Shown: positions 1-7,808 of the stretch, piece after piece
Position numbering within the stretch: the stretch's first letter is position 1
How the letters are laid out: every line of letters starts with the position of its first letter
Assembly (NCBI RefSeq): GCF_009724685.1
Contig: NZ_WMEF01000014.1
Location: 1 to 64,000, forward strand
DNA: 64,000 nt
Direction of reading: 5' to 3'
Source: Lysinibacillus cavernae
GTDB lineage: Bacteria; Bacillota; Bacilli; Bacillales_A; Planococcaceae
Position numbers and translations under genes: made by a program
The notes under the pieces: generated by a model
Told to the model about the DNA's origin: nothing
What the model saw: only the letters and a program-made list of their open reading frames with translations
Database searches by the model: none

Positions 1-31
1 TAGTTACTAAAAACTTTATTGATTACGTTTT

Positions 32-52
32 GCTTGTTCAGTTTTCAAGGTT
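32..52 (-). other. Probable rRNA operon leader element
   Basis: Read on the minus strand this stretch is AACCTTGAAAACTGAACAAGC, the kind of sequence found in the leader and spacer of Bacillaceae rRNA operons (CTTTGAAAACTGAACA-type motif, family knowledge). Tandem promoter-like sites lie just upstream on the same strand. I infer that a 16S rRNA gene starts beyond the left edge, transcribed leftward. No rRNA sequence itself is in the window. Confidence 0.5.
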
Positions 53-86
53 CATTATTTAATAGTTACAACAAGTAACTTTTTAT

Positions 87-115
87 AATTTAACATAATG
101 TTAACTTCGTGTCAA
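87..115 (-). promoter_or_regulatory. Putative rRNA promoter P2
   Basis: On the minus strand TTGACA (110-115) and TAAATT (87-92) are separated by 17 nt. They lie directly upstream of the rRNA-leader-like sequence. Confidence 0.4.
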
Positions 116-131
116 CTGTTTATGTTAATAT

Positions 132-161
132 TTTATAAGTTGTTCGTTTGTTTCGTAACAA
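132..161 (-). promoter_or_regulatory. Putative rRNA promoter P1
   Basis: On the minus strand TTGTTA (156-161) and TATAAA (132-137) are separated by 18 nt. Together with the site at 87-115 this would be a tandem arrangement typical of rRNA operons. The rest of 1-350 is AT-rich and shows no credible gene. Confidence 0.35.
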
Positions 162-350
162 CGTGTTTAAATATATCATCATAAAATCTAGTTTGCAAGA
201 GTTTCATTAAAGTAAAACTATTCTCATTATTTAAAATCAAGTTTCTTCTATATAATGTAGAAAATTAATGATTTAAATTTTTAGGCAGGCTCTATTTTTA
301 TTACTTAAAATTCCAAAATAGCTATGTGTTATTTTTGTTGTCAAAGCAGA

Positions 351-400
351 AAAAGCATCTCAATTGTTAGTACCTTACCTAACAATTGAGATGCTTTTTA
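351..400 (-). terminator. Rho-independent terminator after pbuG
   Basis: Perfect 16-bp stem (GCATCTCAATTGTTAG and its complement) around an 8-nt loop, flanked by A- and T-runs on both sides, so it can work in both directions. It lies 12 nt after the pbuG stop. Confidence 0.9.
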
Positions 401-411
401 AGTATGTTTAA

Positions 412-1713
412 CTATCTTACCCAGATGAAGTATGCAAGAAAGACAAAGAATAAACCGTACATCATAGGATGAACTTCTTTTTTACGACCTGCTAATAACA
501 TTGTAATTGGATAGAATACGAAACCAATTGCAATACCAGTAGCAATTGAATAGCCCAGAGGCATCATTAGTACTGTAAAGAATGCTGGTACTGCTATTTC
601 AAATTTATCCCAATCAATTAAACGTAATGATGATACCATCAGTACACCTACAATTACTAATGCTGGTGCAGTAACTGCTGGCGTTACTACCGCCAATAAT
701 GGAGAGAAGAATAACGCTACTAAGAATAAAACTGCTGTTACTACAGCTGAGAAACCAGATCGAGCACCCGCAGCTACACCAGAAGTTGACTCTACGTATG
801 CAGTCGTCGTTGATGTACCAAATAAAGAACCGATTGTTGTTGCAAGTGCATCAGCCATCAAAGCACGACCTGCACGTGGTAATTTATTATCTTTTACTAA
901 ACCTGCCTGTGTTGCCACGGCCATTAAAGTACCTGCTGTATCAAAGAAATCAACAAACAAGAACGTTAATACAACTACTAAAAACTTCACGTTAAATAGT
1001 GATTCAATATCTCCAAGTGGTTGTAGTGCGACCATGAATGTAGAATCCACACTTGGAATAGCAGAAACAACTGCCGTTGGAGGTTCAATAATACCTGTCA
1101 CCATACCAATAATCGCAGTAATAACCATCCCTAAGAAAATACCAACACTGCGTAATTTAATAATTAGAATAACAGAAAGAATAATTCCGAATACCGCTAG
1201 TAATGTAGCTCCAGTAAAAGTTCCTAAAGTTACTAATGTAGCTGGACTATCTACAATAATTCCTGCACCTTGTAAACCTACGAAAGTAATAAACAATCCA
1301 ATACCTGCTGAAACAGCATATTTAAGTTGCACTGGAATGGCGTTAATAACTGTTTCACGAATACCTGTTAAAGATAAAATGATAAAGATAATCCCTGAGA
1401 AGAATACACCAGTTAAACCAGTTTGCCAAGGAATACCATAAGCACCTACTACAGTAAAGGCGAAGAATGCATTTAATCCCATACCAGGGGCCAGTGAAAT
1501 TGGGAATTTAGCGAATATACCCATAATCAAAGAACCAACTGCTGCAGCTAATGCTGTTGCTACGAAAACAGCACCTTTATCCATCCCCGCATTTTCTAGA
1601 ATACCTGGGTTAACAGCTAGAATATATGCCATTGCAAGGAAGGTTGTAATACCGCCTATAATTTCGCGGCGATAATTAGTTCCTAATTCATCAAACATGA
1701 AATATTTTTTCAT
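412..1713 (-). CDS. pbuG: NCS2-family guanine/hypoxanthine permease
   Basis: Multi-pass membrane importer of purine bases (guanine, hypoxanthine) of the AzgA/PbuG branch of the NCS2 family; it feeds purine salvage. The 433 aa are close to the usual length of about 430-440. Family motifs seen: GMGLNAFF (residues 77-84) and VDFFDTAGTL (about 254-263), with hydrophobic segments throughout. A GGAGG ribosome site precedes the ATG. It is preceded by its own promoter, a PurR box pair, a guanine-type riboswitch and a leader terminator, so both PurR and guanine should lower expression. The B. subtilis orthologue also lies near guaA. Confidence in the family is high; exact substrate preference is inferred from the riboswitch. 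Confidence 0.93.
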   Translation of the reverse strand: MKKYFMFDELGTNYRREIIGGITTFLAMAYILAVNPGILENAGMDKGAVFVATALAAAVGSLIMGIFAKFPISLAPGMGLNAFFAFTVVGAYGIPWQTGLTGVFFSGIIFIILSLTGIRETVINAIPVQLKYAVSAGIGLFITFVGLQGAGIIVDSPATLVTLGTFTGATLLAVFGIILSVILIIKLRSVGIFLGMVITAIIGMVTGIIEPPTAVVSAIPSVDSTFMVALQPLGDIESLFNVKFLVVVLTFLFVDFFDTAGTLMAVATQAGLVKDNKLPRAGRALMADALATTIGSLFGTSTTTAYVESTSGVAAGARSGFSAVVTAVLFLVALFFSPLLAVVTPAVTAPALVIVGVLMVSSLRLIDWDKFEIAVPAFFTVLMMPLGYSIATGIAIGFVFYPITMLLAGRKKEVHPMMYGLFFVFLAYFIWVR

Positions 1714-1755
1714 TATAAAAAAATCCTCCGTGTGGTCGCCTTCAATATCGAAAAC

Positions 1756-1792
1756 AAAAAAGACACGCTGACTACTCTACTAGTCGCATGTC
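1756..1792 (-). terminator. Leader terminator of the pbuG riboswitch
   Basis: Minus-strand hairpin with arms AGACATGC-GACTA and TAGTC-A-GCGTGTCT followed by a T-run, between the riboswitch and the pbuG start. This is the expected off-state of a guanine riboswitch. Confidence 0.85.
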
Positions 1793-1861
1793 TACGATAT
1801 ATTTCATCACTATTAGTGTGTGAAATAAATTAGTGTTTATACATCTTTATATAAACCCAAA

Positions 1862-1928
1862 TCGTAGTCAAGTTATTTACGGTAACTTGGTAGAAACTCA
1901 CGGGCCTTATTCCCGACATTATACGACG
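1862..1928 (-). ncRNA. Purine riboswitch, guanine type, upstream of pbuG
   Basis: On the minus strand the core signatures appear in order: TATAAT, the P2 hairpin with CGGGAATAAGGCCCG, the J2/3 sequence GTTTCTACC, the P3 loop CCGTAAA, and the J3/1 sequence TTGACTACGA. The base corresponding to position 74 is C (GACTA), which specifies guanine/hypoxanthine rather than adenine (established for this RNA family). P1 is formed by TCGTCG-type and CTACGA-type ends. Confidence 0.93.
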
Positions 1929-1949
1929 ACTTATTTAATTTACATTCGT

Positions 1950-1978
1950 AATATATCATTTCACATTTTAGATTTCAA
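1950..1978 (-). promoter_or_regulatory. Promoter of pbuG
   Basis: Minus-strand TTGAAA (1973-1978), 17-nt spacer, TATATT (1950-1955). Transcription would start about 15 nt before the riboswitch. Confidence 0.7.
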
Positions 1979-1982
1979 CCCC

Positions 1983-2026
1983 ATTTCCGAACATTTTCAT
2001 AAAATAAAATACGAAAGTTCGTGTAA
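1983..2026. promoter_or_regulatory. PurR box pair (PurBox1 and PurBox2)
   Basis: Box 1 is ATTTCCGAACATTT at 1983-1996. Box 2, on the opposite strand at 2013-2026, is TTACACGAACTTTC. Both contain the central CGAAC, are inverted, and are separated by exactly 16 nt, the spacing known for B. subtilis PurR control regions (established knowledge). The pair sits directly upstream of the pbuG -35, so repression by PurR is likely. Confidence 0.7.
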
Positions 2027-2163
2027 AATTCTTATTTAATGTTCATGTTCTAATAAATCCTTGCTAAATTGACTAAGTACTGAACATTACATAACCCAGC
2101 AATAACTAAAAAATCCCCCAGAATTCATTCGAATTCTAGAAGATTCTCTGATTGCTCTATGTC

Positions 2164-2832
2164 TTAATTCATCACTTTACTTTCCAAGAGTTGAATTCTT
2201 TTTTCTAATTTTTCTTTCCAATCTTCTGCTAACGCATCCACTGCTTGTATTCGTTTCATAGCAATCGCATCTTTGTTTTTAAAGTACTCTTCATTGCCAT
2301 ATAAAACTGAAATACGCGCAGGATGCTTTTCAACAACTTCAATTGTTGAATCTGCACAAATTACCCCTTCTTCCAGTACGCGTGCGAGGTAGCCTGTATA
2401 ACCTGTTTCAATTAAACGTTTAAGTAATGTGTTTGCCTCTGTATACCGATCAATCGTACTACATGGAATACGTCCTTGTGTAATTTGGATGATAGCATCA
2501 CCTATTTTATAAATATCACCGATACAAATATCCGTTTCTAACATATTCGTTACTGTTAAGTTTTCGCCAAATGCAGCAGTAGGCAACGCTTTACCAAGTT
2601 CCTGTTCCCATTGTTGGTAATGTTCCGCAGGGTATAAACAAACTGCACGGTCAGGACCACCATGATGTTTTTTATCTGCCACATCATCTCCCTCAAAGCC
2701 ATGAGATGACAAATAAACTTCTTGTATTTGTTGCTTTTCAATCCCTGTAATCATTGAACGCCCTTTGCTATCAAGCAACTCTTTCGGCATTCCAACAGCA
2801 AGTGTGTGAATCATTGGCATATTTTTCTCCAT
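2164..2832 (-). CDS. MOSC domain protein (YiiM-like)
   Basis: The 222-aa protein matches the YiiM/COG2258 group of MOSC-domain proteins, thought to handle molybdenum-cofactor sulfur or to reduce N-hydroxylated compounds. Seen: HHGGPDRAVC (about residues 56-65), GENLTV, and the MOSC-type cysteine in RIPCSTIDRY (Cys about 124). The start has an AGGGGG site 8 nt upstream. It stands alone between guaA and pbuG, which are closer together in B. subtilis, so it and its surroundings are probably an insertion into the ancestral order. Substrate unknown. Confidence 0.82.
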   Translation of the reverse strand: MEKNMPMIHTLAVGMPKELLDSKGRSMITGIEKQQIQEVYLSSHGFEGDDVADKKHHGGPDRAVCLYPAEHYQQWEQELGKALPTAAFGENLTVTNMLETDICIGDIYKIGDAIIQITQGRIPCSTIDRYTEANTLLKRLIETGYTGYLARVLEEGVICADSTIEVVEKHPARISVLYGNEEYFKNKDAIAMKRIQAVDALAEDWKEKLEKRIQLLESKVMN

Positions 2833-2973
2833 TTAAATCCCCCTAATCTAAATAGTACAATCCTTTTGCATTCATTTAGTTTACTACATACAACACTTTA
2901 CCAGCAATTGTTGCTTTAACCTTGATATAATTCGAATCACACAATCTATGTATAGCCTAGAAGTGATCAAATC

Positions 2974-3006
2974 AAAAAACCCTAAAAATCTCTTAAGGCT
3001 TTTAGG
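2974..3006 (-). terminator. Terminator next to the guaA remnant
   Basis: Minus-strand stem CCTAAAA/TTTTAGG followed by GTTTTTT, just 3' of the guaA-like fragment. It may be the retained terminator of the lost gene copy. Confidence 0.6.
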
Positions 3007-3016
3007 CCAGTTGCTA

Positions 3017-3091
3017 CTATTCCCACGCAATCATCACTGGTGGTTTAGAAGTAATGTCATACAGTACGCGGTTAACACCATTGATATATAA
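3017..3091 (-). pseudogene. 3' remnant of a second GMP synthase gene
   Basis: The minus strand encodes [18 protein letters not shown] followed by VMIAWE and a stop, clearly the C-terminus of a GuaA protein. The intact guaA 0.7 kb away ends [19 protein letters not shown], so this is a diverged copy, not a recent duplicate. Homology fades upstream of the INGVN codons, and no ATPase or amidotransferase portion remains. A terminator follows at the expected place. It is either a relic of an ancestral tandem or paralogous guaA or a recombination scar. Confidence 0.8.
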
Positions 3092-3256
3092 GGGATATAC
3101 GATTTTTATCAAAACGAAAAATCAGTTCAATCAATGTAATTCTTGTCTCAAATTGTAGCAGGTGCCCCTGTATGAAGAGTTTTTTGGCACCGAATATAAA
3201 ATTTAGGAGAATAATAACCGCTAGCATCAAATGAAAAAAAGAACTTCAAATAAGAA

Positions 3257-3290
3257 AAACATAGGGAGATTTTATTCTTCCTATGTTTTC
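3257..3290 (-). terminator. Terminator after the 49-aa gene
   Basis: Stem AAACATAGG/CCTATGTTT with flanking A/T runs, directly after the small minus-strand gene at 3295-3444. Confidence 0.75.
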
Positions 3291-3294
3291 ATTC

Positions 3295-3444
3295 TTATTT
3301 ATCTGTTTGGTCTTGCTTCTTTTTCAAATACTCCGCACGTATTTTTTCAAGTTGTTGCTTTTTATCAAATTTGACAGGCTTATGTTTTTCATGATACTTT
3401 GCCACAGCTACCTTACCTTTGGTATCCAATTGATATTTCCCCAC
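3295..3444 (-). CDS. Small basic hypothetical protein, 49 aa, GTG start
   Basis: A short minus-strand gene begins with GTG at 3444, about 6 nt after a GTAGGTG ribosome site, and encodes MGKYQLDTKGKVAVAKYHEK followed by HKPVKFDKKQQ and a lysine-rich tail ending QDQTDK. It has its own terminator, so it is probably real. The protein is charged, soluble and helix-prone, with no motif I recognise. Function unknown; it is not coupled to the neighbouring genes. Confidence 0.6.
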   Translation of the reverse strand: MGKYQLDTKGKVAVAKYHEKHKPVKFDKKQQLEKIRAEYLKKKQDQTDK

Positions 3445-3627
3445 TTTGTTCACCTACTTTTCTTGTCTTTAATGAGAATCTATTCAACAAATATAATATA
3501 CCTTATTTTACTGAAGTAAACTTTATTAGTGTACTGCCTAACCTTCATCTATCAGTAAAAACATAAAAAACTTAGCAATCGCCAAATGGTATTCATTATA
3601 CTTATCTTCGCAACCTTGAATTTTGAC

Positions 3628-3677
3628 AAAAAAAACCCCTTCTAGTTACTTGTTATAAATAACTAAAAGAGGGTTTA
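3628..3677 (-). terminator. Terminator after guaA
   Basis: Minus-strand stem AAACCCTCTTTTAGTTA pairing with TAACTAGAAGGGGTTT, then eight T. It lies about 100 nt after the guaA stop. Confidence 0.9.
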
Positions 3678-3779
3678 ATTTTTGAAATATAAATAGTTGC
3701 ACGTTAATCACGATGTAGTTCTTAACAAACTACACTAGACATTGTTATGACTACAACCCGTTTGAATTACTGAACAGTC

Positions 3780-5333
3780 CTATTCCCACTCAATTGTTGC
3801 TGGTGGCTTAGATGTAATGTCATACACTACGCGGTTCACGTGTTTTACTTCGTTTACTAAACGGACAGAGATTTTCTCTAGGACATCCCATGGGATACGT
3901 GCCCAGTCAGAAGTCATACCGTCGATTGATGTTACGGCACGGATACCGATAGCATAGTCATACGTACGTGCATCGCCCATTACGCCAACTGAACGGATAT
4001 CAGGTAATACCGTGAAGTATTGCCAGATGTCACGATCAAGACCAGCATTTGCGATTTCTTCACGTAGGATGAAGTCTGATTCGCGAACGATTTCTAATTT
4101 TTCTTCTGTTATTTCACCAAGTACACGGATTCCTAACCCAGGACCTGGGAATGGTTGACGCCAAACGATTTTTTCATCAAGACCAAGTTCTAATCCTAGC
4201 GCACGTACTTCATCTTTAAATAATGTTTTCAGTGGCTCGATTAATTGGAATTGCATATCTTCTGGGAGACCACCAACGTTATGGTGTGATTTGATTGTTT
4301 GTGCAGTTGAAGTACCCGATTCAATGATATCAGTGTAAAGAGTTCCTTGTGCTAAGAAATCCATACCTTCAAGTTTTGATGCTTCTTCATCAAATACATA
4401 AATGAATTCATTACCGATAATTTTTCGTTTTTTCTCTGGATCAGATACACCTGCAAGCTTGTCCATAAAACGTTTGCGTGCATCAATTTTAATAAGATTC
4501 ATGTCGAAGTCTTCTGTGAATGTTTTCATTACTTGTTCAACTTCACCTTTACGGTTTAAGTTGTGGTCTACGAACATACAAGTTAATTGATCACCGATTG
4601 CTTTGTGGATTAAAACAGCCACAACTGATGAGTCAACACCACCAGAAAGTGCACATAAAACTTTTTTATCGCCTACTATTTCACGAATCTTAGCGATTTC
4701 AAGTTCAATGAAGTTCGCCATTGACCAATCGCCTTTCGCTTCACAGATATCAAATACGAATTGACGTAATAAGTCATTACCGTAAACAGAGTGACGTACT
4801 TCTGGATGGAATTGTACAGCATACAGTTTGCGTTCTACGTTAGCCATTGCAGCAATCGGACAAGATGCACTTGTTGCGATTACTTCAAATCCAGCTGGAA
4901 CTTCTGTTACATGGTCACCGTGGCTCATCCAAACGATTTGCTCAGTTGGTAACTCACCAAATAACTTATTTGAAGCAGTTACTTTGATTTCAGCTTTACC
5001 ATATTCACGCGTTTCTGCCCCTTCAACTTTACCGCCATTTGTATGGGCCATTAATTGCATACCATAGCAAATACCTAAGATTGGTAAGCCTAAATCAAAA
5101 ATGGCTGGATCCACATGGAAAGCATTTTCATCATAAACAGAGTTTGGGCCGCCTGAAAAAATAATTCCCGCTACGTTCATATCTTTAATTTCTTCTGCAG
5201 TCACTGTATGTGGATGTAATTCACTGAAAACACCAAATTCACGGATACGACGTGTAATTAATTGGTTAAATTGGCTACCAAAGTCAAGTACAACGATTTT
5301 TTCTTGCTCTTTTATTAAAGGGCTAGCTGTCAA
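3780..5333 (-). CDS. guaA: GMP synthase (glutamine-hydrolysing)
   Basis: Converts XMP to GMP with glutamine and ATP, the last step of guanine nucleotide synthesis; cytosolic. Class I glutamine amidotransferase domain first (Cys in GICYGMQLM, His/Glu in QFHPEV), then the ATP-pyrophosphatase loop LSGGVDSS, then the C-terminal dimerisation domain ending [12 protein letters not shown] choose the TTG at 5333: an AGAGGTGG site lies 4-12 nt upstream. A GTG at 5342 is in frame but falls inside that ribosome site. This gives 517 aa, close to 513 in B. subtilis. A promoter and purine riboswitch precede it. Confidence 0.95.
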   Translation of the reverse strand: MTASPLIKEQEKIVVLDFGSQFNQLITRRIREFGVFSELHPHTVTAEEIKDMNVAGIIFSGGPNSVYDENAFHVDPAIFDLGLPILGICYGMQLMAHTNGGKVEGAETREYGKAEIKVTASNKLFGELPTEQIVWMSHGDHVTEVPAGFEVIATSASCPIAAMANVERKLYAVQFHPEVRHSVYGNDLLRQFVFDICEAKGDWSMANFIELEIAKIREIVGDKKVLCALSGGVDSSVVAVLIHKAIGDQLTCMFVDHNLNRKGEVEQVMKTFTEDFDMNLIKIDARKRFMDKLAGVSDPEKKRKIIGNEFIYVFDEEASKLEGMDFLAQGTLYTDIIESGTSTAQTIKSHHNVGGLPEDMQFQLIEPLKTLFKDEVRALGLELGLDEKIVWRQPFPGPGLGIRVLGEITEEKLEIVRESDFILREEIANAGLDRDIWQYFTVLPDIRSVGVMGDARTYDYAIGIRAVTSIDGMTSDWARIPWDVLEKISVRLVNEVKHVNRVVYDITSKPPATIEWE

Positions 5334-5384
5334 AATTTCCACCTCTTCTATTATTTTTTAAAGGATATTTTCATTTGTTCATAG

Positions 5385-5421
5385 AAAAACGCGAAGAAAG
5401 TAAAAAAACTCTCTACGCGTT
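5385..5421 (-). terminator. Leader terminator of guaA
   Basis: Minus-strand hairpin AACGCG-TA-GAGAG pairing with CTTTC-TT-CGCGTT, followed by T, between the riboswitch and guaA. An upstream CTACGC (in the 5446-5456 area) can pair with GCGTAG of this stem, so an alternative fold is available. Confidence 0.65.
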
Positions 5422-5504
5422 CATAAGCTCTTGATTATTTATAAAGGCGAATGCGTAGCAAAGTAAAGTGATTTACTATACTTTTCACCTAACGAAAACA
5501 TCCG

Positions 5505-5575
5505 CCTTCATAGAGAAACCATTTAAGGTGATTTCGTAGAAACATCCGAACCCTATTATCGAACTTATATGAAAG
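5505..5575 (-). ncRNA. Purine riboswitch upstream of guaA
   Basis: On the minus strand: P1 CTTTCATA/TATGAAGG, then P2 GTTCG/CGGAT, J2/3 GTTTCTACG, P3 GAAATC/GGTTTC with loop ACCTTAAAT, and J3/1 ending CTATG. The position-74 base is C, so guanine is the expected ligand. Loop L2 (ATAATAGGGTT) is longer than the usual seven-nucleotide loop but keeps the GG that pairs with CC of L3. A second stem AAGGCGGATG/CATTCGCCTT directly overlaps the 3' side of P1 and probably forms the alternative state. Confidence 0.85.
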
Positions 5576-5599
5576 CAATCCTTGCATTTAATTTTTTTC

Positions 5600-5628
5600 A
5601 TTTTACTCTTTGTCTAGGTTAAAATCAA
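5600..5628 (-). promoter_or_regulatory. Promoter of guaA
   Basis: Minus-strand TTGATT (5623-5628), 17-nt spacer, TAAAAT (5600-5605). The -35 overlaps the last codons of the upstream yebA gene, giving guaA its own riboswitch-controlled transcript. Confidence 0.6.
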
Positions 5629-7808
5629 CTGATAGTGCGATTGATTAAATATTCCCAACTTTCTTTCAGCTTTATAAAATCAACTTCATGTTTATCCTTC
5701 CCATAAACATGCTGCTCATAAACTGCCGTCAGCTTTTGCATTTCATCTGTCTCTAGAGATGCATCTACTCGCTCTGCAAACGTATGTAACGTTTCCCCAT
5801 CTCTTCTGCGCAGTCCAATACGAGATAACTGCTTCAATAAAACATGGTAAGAAGAATCGAAGTTAGACCAATCCGCTACTTTTTTGCGATATACTCGCAC
5901 ATGCATCTTCGGAATCCATGTTTTACGCTGTAAGAATAAAGAAATTCCACCAATAACCAGCAAAATAATGGTGATAATCCAAACATAAGTGAATTTCTTC
6001 ACCCATGTCCACACCGCATCAAAGCTAAATGTTGAGTTAGACTCTTCCTTCTTTGATACCTGTTCTTGTGGTTTTGGTTGCTCTGGTTTTTTCTCTGGCT
6101 GTAACACTTCATCCTGTTCAGACGTATCTAATTGGATATCATAATCAATGTTAACATTGCCTGTAAAGCCAACGGTAGGTTCAAACTCCATCCAGCCCGT
6201 TCCAGGTATATACGCTTCCACCCAAGAGTGTGCATTGTCATTCGTAATTACATATTCACGTAGTCCGTCTGACATTGGTCCTGCAGTTCCTGGCGCAAAA
6301 CCTTTAACCCATCGAGCAGGAATTCCTACTGAACGTAAAAGAACAATCATTGAAGTTGAGAAATTATCACAATACCCTATTTTTGTATCAAACAAAAATT
6401 GATCAACATAATCTTGATCTTCAGCAGGAATTGCCACTTCTGTTTTATCGTATCTAAAGCCGTTAGTCCTAAAATAATCTTCCACAGCCTTAATTTGATC
6501 GTATACAGTACCTTTATCTTGCGTTATTTCATACGCCAAGTCCCTTACACGTTGTGGAAGTTGGTTTGGTAACTGTAAAAAACGGTCAAACGATGAGTCC
6601 AATGTTTCAAGCGTAGTAGGATATGACAATTGGAGTTGATCCATACTATAGACTGGTTCACTATAAGACAACGAATAATTTGATAATGATTTTGATTCAC
6701 CCACCTGCTGCTCTATTGTCATCTTTTCAGTCTGCTCATCTTGAATAAATAAAGTGGCATCTTGAGCCGAAACCGATAACAAACCATACGTTTGAATTAA
6801 AAACGGCATTGGAACAGCAATATCTAATTGAATCTGTCGTTCATTTTCAGGTGATCCCACTTGTAAAGAGGTCAGAATTGGTGTATCTGTCTCATAGACG
6901 TTTTTCCCAAAGTTCCCATCTGAAACAATCCAGCCTTTCGACGTATACGTATCTTTTGTTTCAATGCGCCAATAATGACGATCACGAGATGAGGCAGTGA
7001 AAATTAATGTATTATCTCCTTGAAACGGTCCACCTAGTTGACTATCATCTTGGCTATAACCAACTGATTTTTTACCAGTTCCACTTCCATCTTGCCCAGT
7101 AACTCCTTGGATAAACGGTACGGGATCTGCCCATGTTGGTCCCGTTTTTGGTAAAAAGAATGCTACAGAGCTGACAAGGAATACCGACACAAGCATCGGA
7201 ATAACAATTTTCCATTTCTCCATTACAGTACTAGTCGTTTCAACTTGAAGCCATAGACGTTTGACAAAGAGTACACCTGTCATGATTAATCCTAGAACAA
7301 TTACTTTTACAATAGCCGCTTTACCATCGTAGTCGCTAAACGTATCTAATGTGGCAATGAAGAATACCGTCATGACAAAAAAGTAGAATATATTTTTCCG
7401 CACTGAAACCCAATGGTGGATTAAATAAACGAGCATCCAGATCAACACAAGAAACAGCACTGTTCTAAAAGCATCTGATACTTGCCCAAAATCCCCTGAT
7501 AGTAAAGTGGTCATATTCCCTTTCCATTCAGACAATAAGAACGGGAAAGTCTCTCCGGATAACACAGGACTCTTGCTATAAACGAAGACGACAAACCAAG
7601 TAATATAGCCAAACTTCACTAATCCCGATAATACAGGATGTACTCGGAATAAACTTAGTGCTAGAGACAGGCCTATAAAGACTAAGAAGAGATTCATTCC
7701 ACCAGTATTTGTTAGTTGCATAATAGGAATAAGCCATTCCCGCAAAATAAAGAATACAATCACATAAGCAATGGTTAATTCCAAAAATTCCATTAACGAT
7801 TGTTTCAC
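5625..7808 (-). CDS. yebA: Membrane transglutaminase-like protein (YebA/TgpA type)
   Basis: The 727-aa protein has about six N-terminal membrane segments (residues 1-220), a large extracytoplasmic region, a transglutaminase-core domain, one further membrane helix (about 620) and a cytoplasmic DUF4129-like tail. The predicted catalytic Cys is in GYCDNFS and the His in NAHSW; the third position reads EFEPT. It overlaps yeaD by 4 bp. With MoxR and DUF58 it forms the conserved yeaC-yeaD-yebA module upstream of guaA in Bacillus; these modules are thought to act in envelope protein processing, but the substrate is unknown. Confidence 0.88.
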   Translation of the reverse strand: MKQSLMEFLELTIAYVIVFFILREWLIPIMQLTNTGGMNLFLVFIGLSLALSLFRVHPVLSGLVKFGYITWFVVFVYSKSPVLSGETFPFLLSEWKGNMTTLLSGDFGQVSDAFRTVLFLVLIWMLVYLIHHWVSVRKNIFYFFVMTVFFIATLDTFSDYDGKAAIVKVIVLGLIMTGVLFVKRLWLQVETTSTVMEKWKIVIPMLVSVFLVSSVAFFLPKTGPTWADPVPFIQGVTGQDGSGTGKKSVGYSQDDSQLGGPFQGDNTLIFTASSRDRHYWRIETKDTYTSKGWIVSDGNFGKNVYETDTPILTSLQVGSPENERQIQLDIAVPMPFLIQTYGLLSVSAQDATLFIQDEQTEKMTIEQQVGESKSLSNYSLSYSEPVYSMDQLQLSYPTTLETLDSSFDRFLQLPNQLPQRVRDLAYEITQDKGTVYDQIKAVEDYFRTNGFRYDKTEVAIPAEDQDYVDQFLFDTKIGYCDNFSTSMIVLLRSVGIPARWVKGFAPGTAGPMSDGLREYVITNDNAHSWVEAYIPGTGWMEFEPTVGFTGNVNIDYDIQLDTSEQDEVLQPEKKPEQPKPQEQVSKKEESNSTFSFDAVWTWVKKFTYVWIITIILLVIGGISLFLQRKTWIPKMHVRVYRKKVADWSNFDSSYHVLLKQLSRIGLRRRDGETLHTFAERVDASLETDEMQKLTAVYEQHVYGKDKHEVDFIKLKESWEYLINRTIS

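Noticed and set aside
2110..2135. GAATTC...GAATTC hairpin after the MOSC gene
   Set aside because: Stem is only 7 bp and the T-run is separated from it by GGGGGA; too weak to call a terminator.
3075..3227. Open minus-strand frame starting MLAVIILLNFIFGAKK, upstream of the guaA stub
   Set aside because: No ribosome site, no start with proper spacing, and it runs into the decayed guaA fragment; more likely chance or debris. I could not identify it as a transposase remnant.
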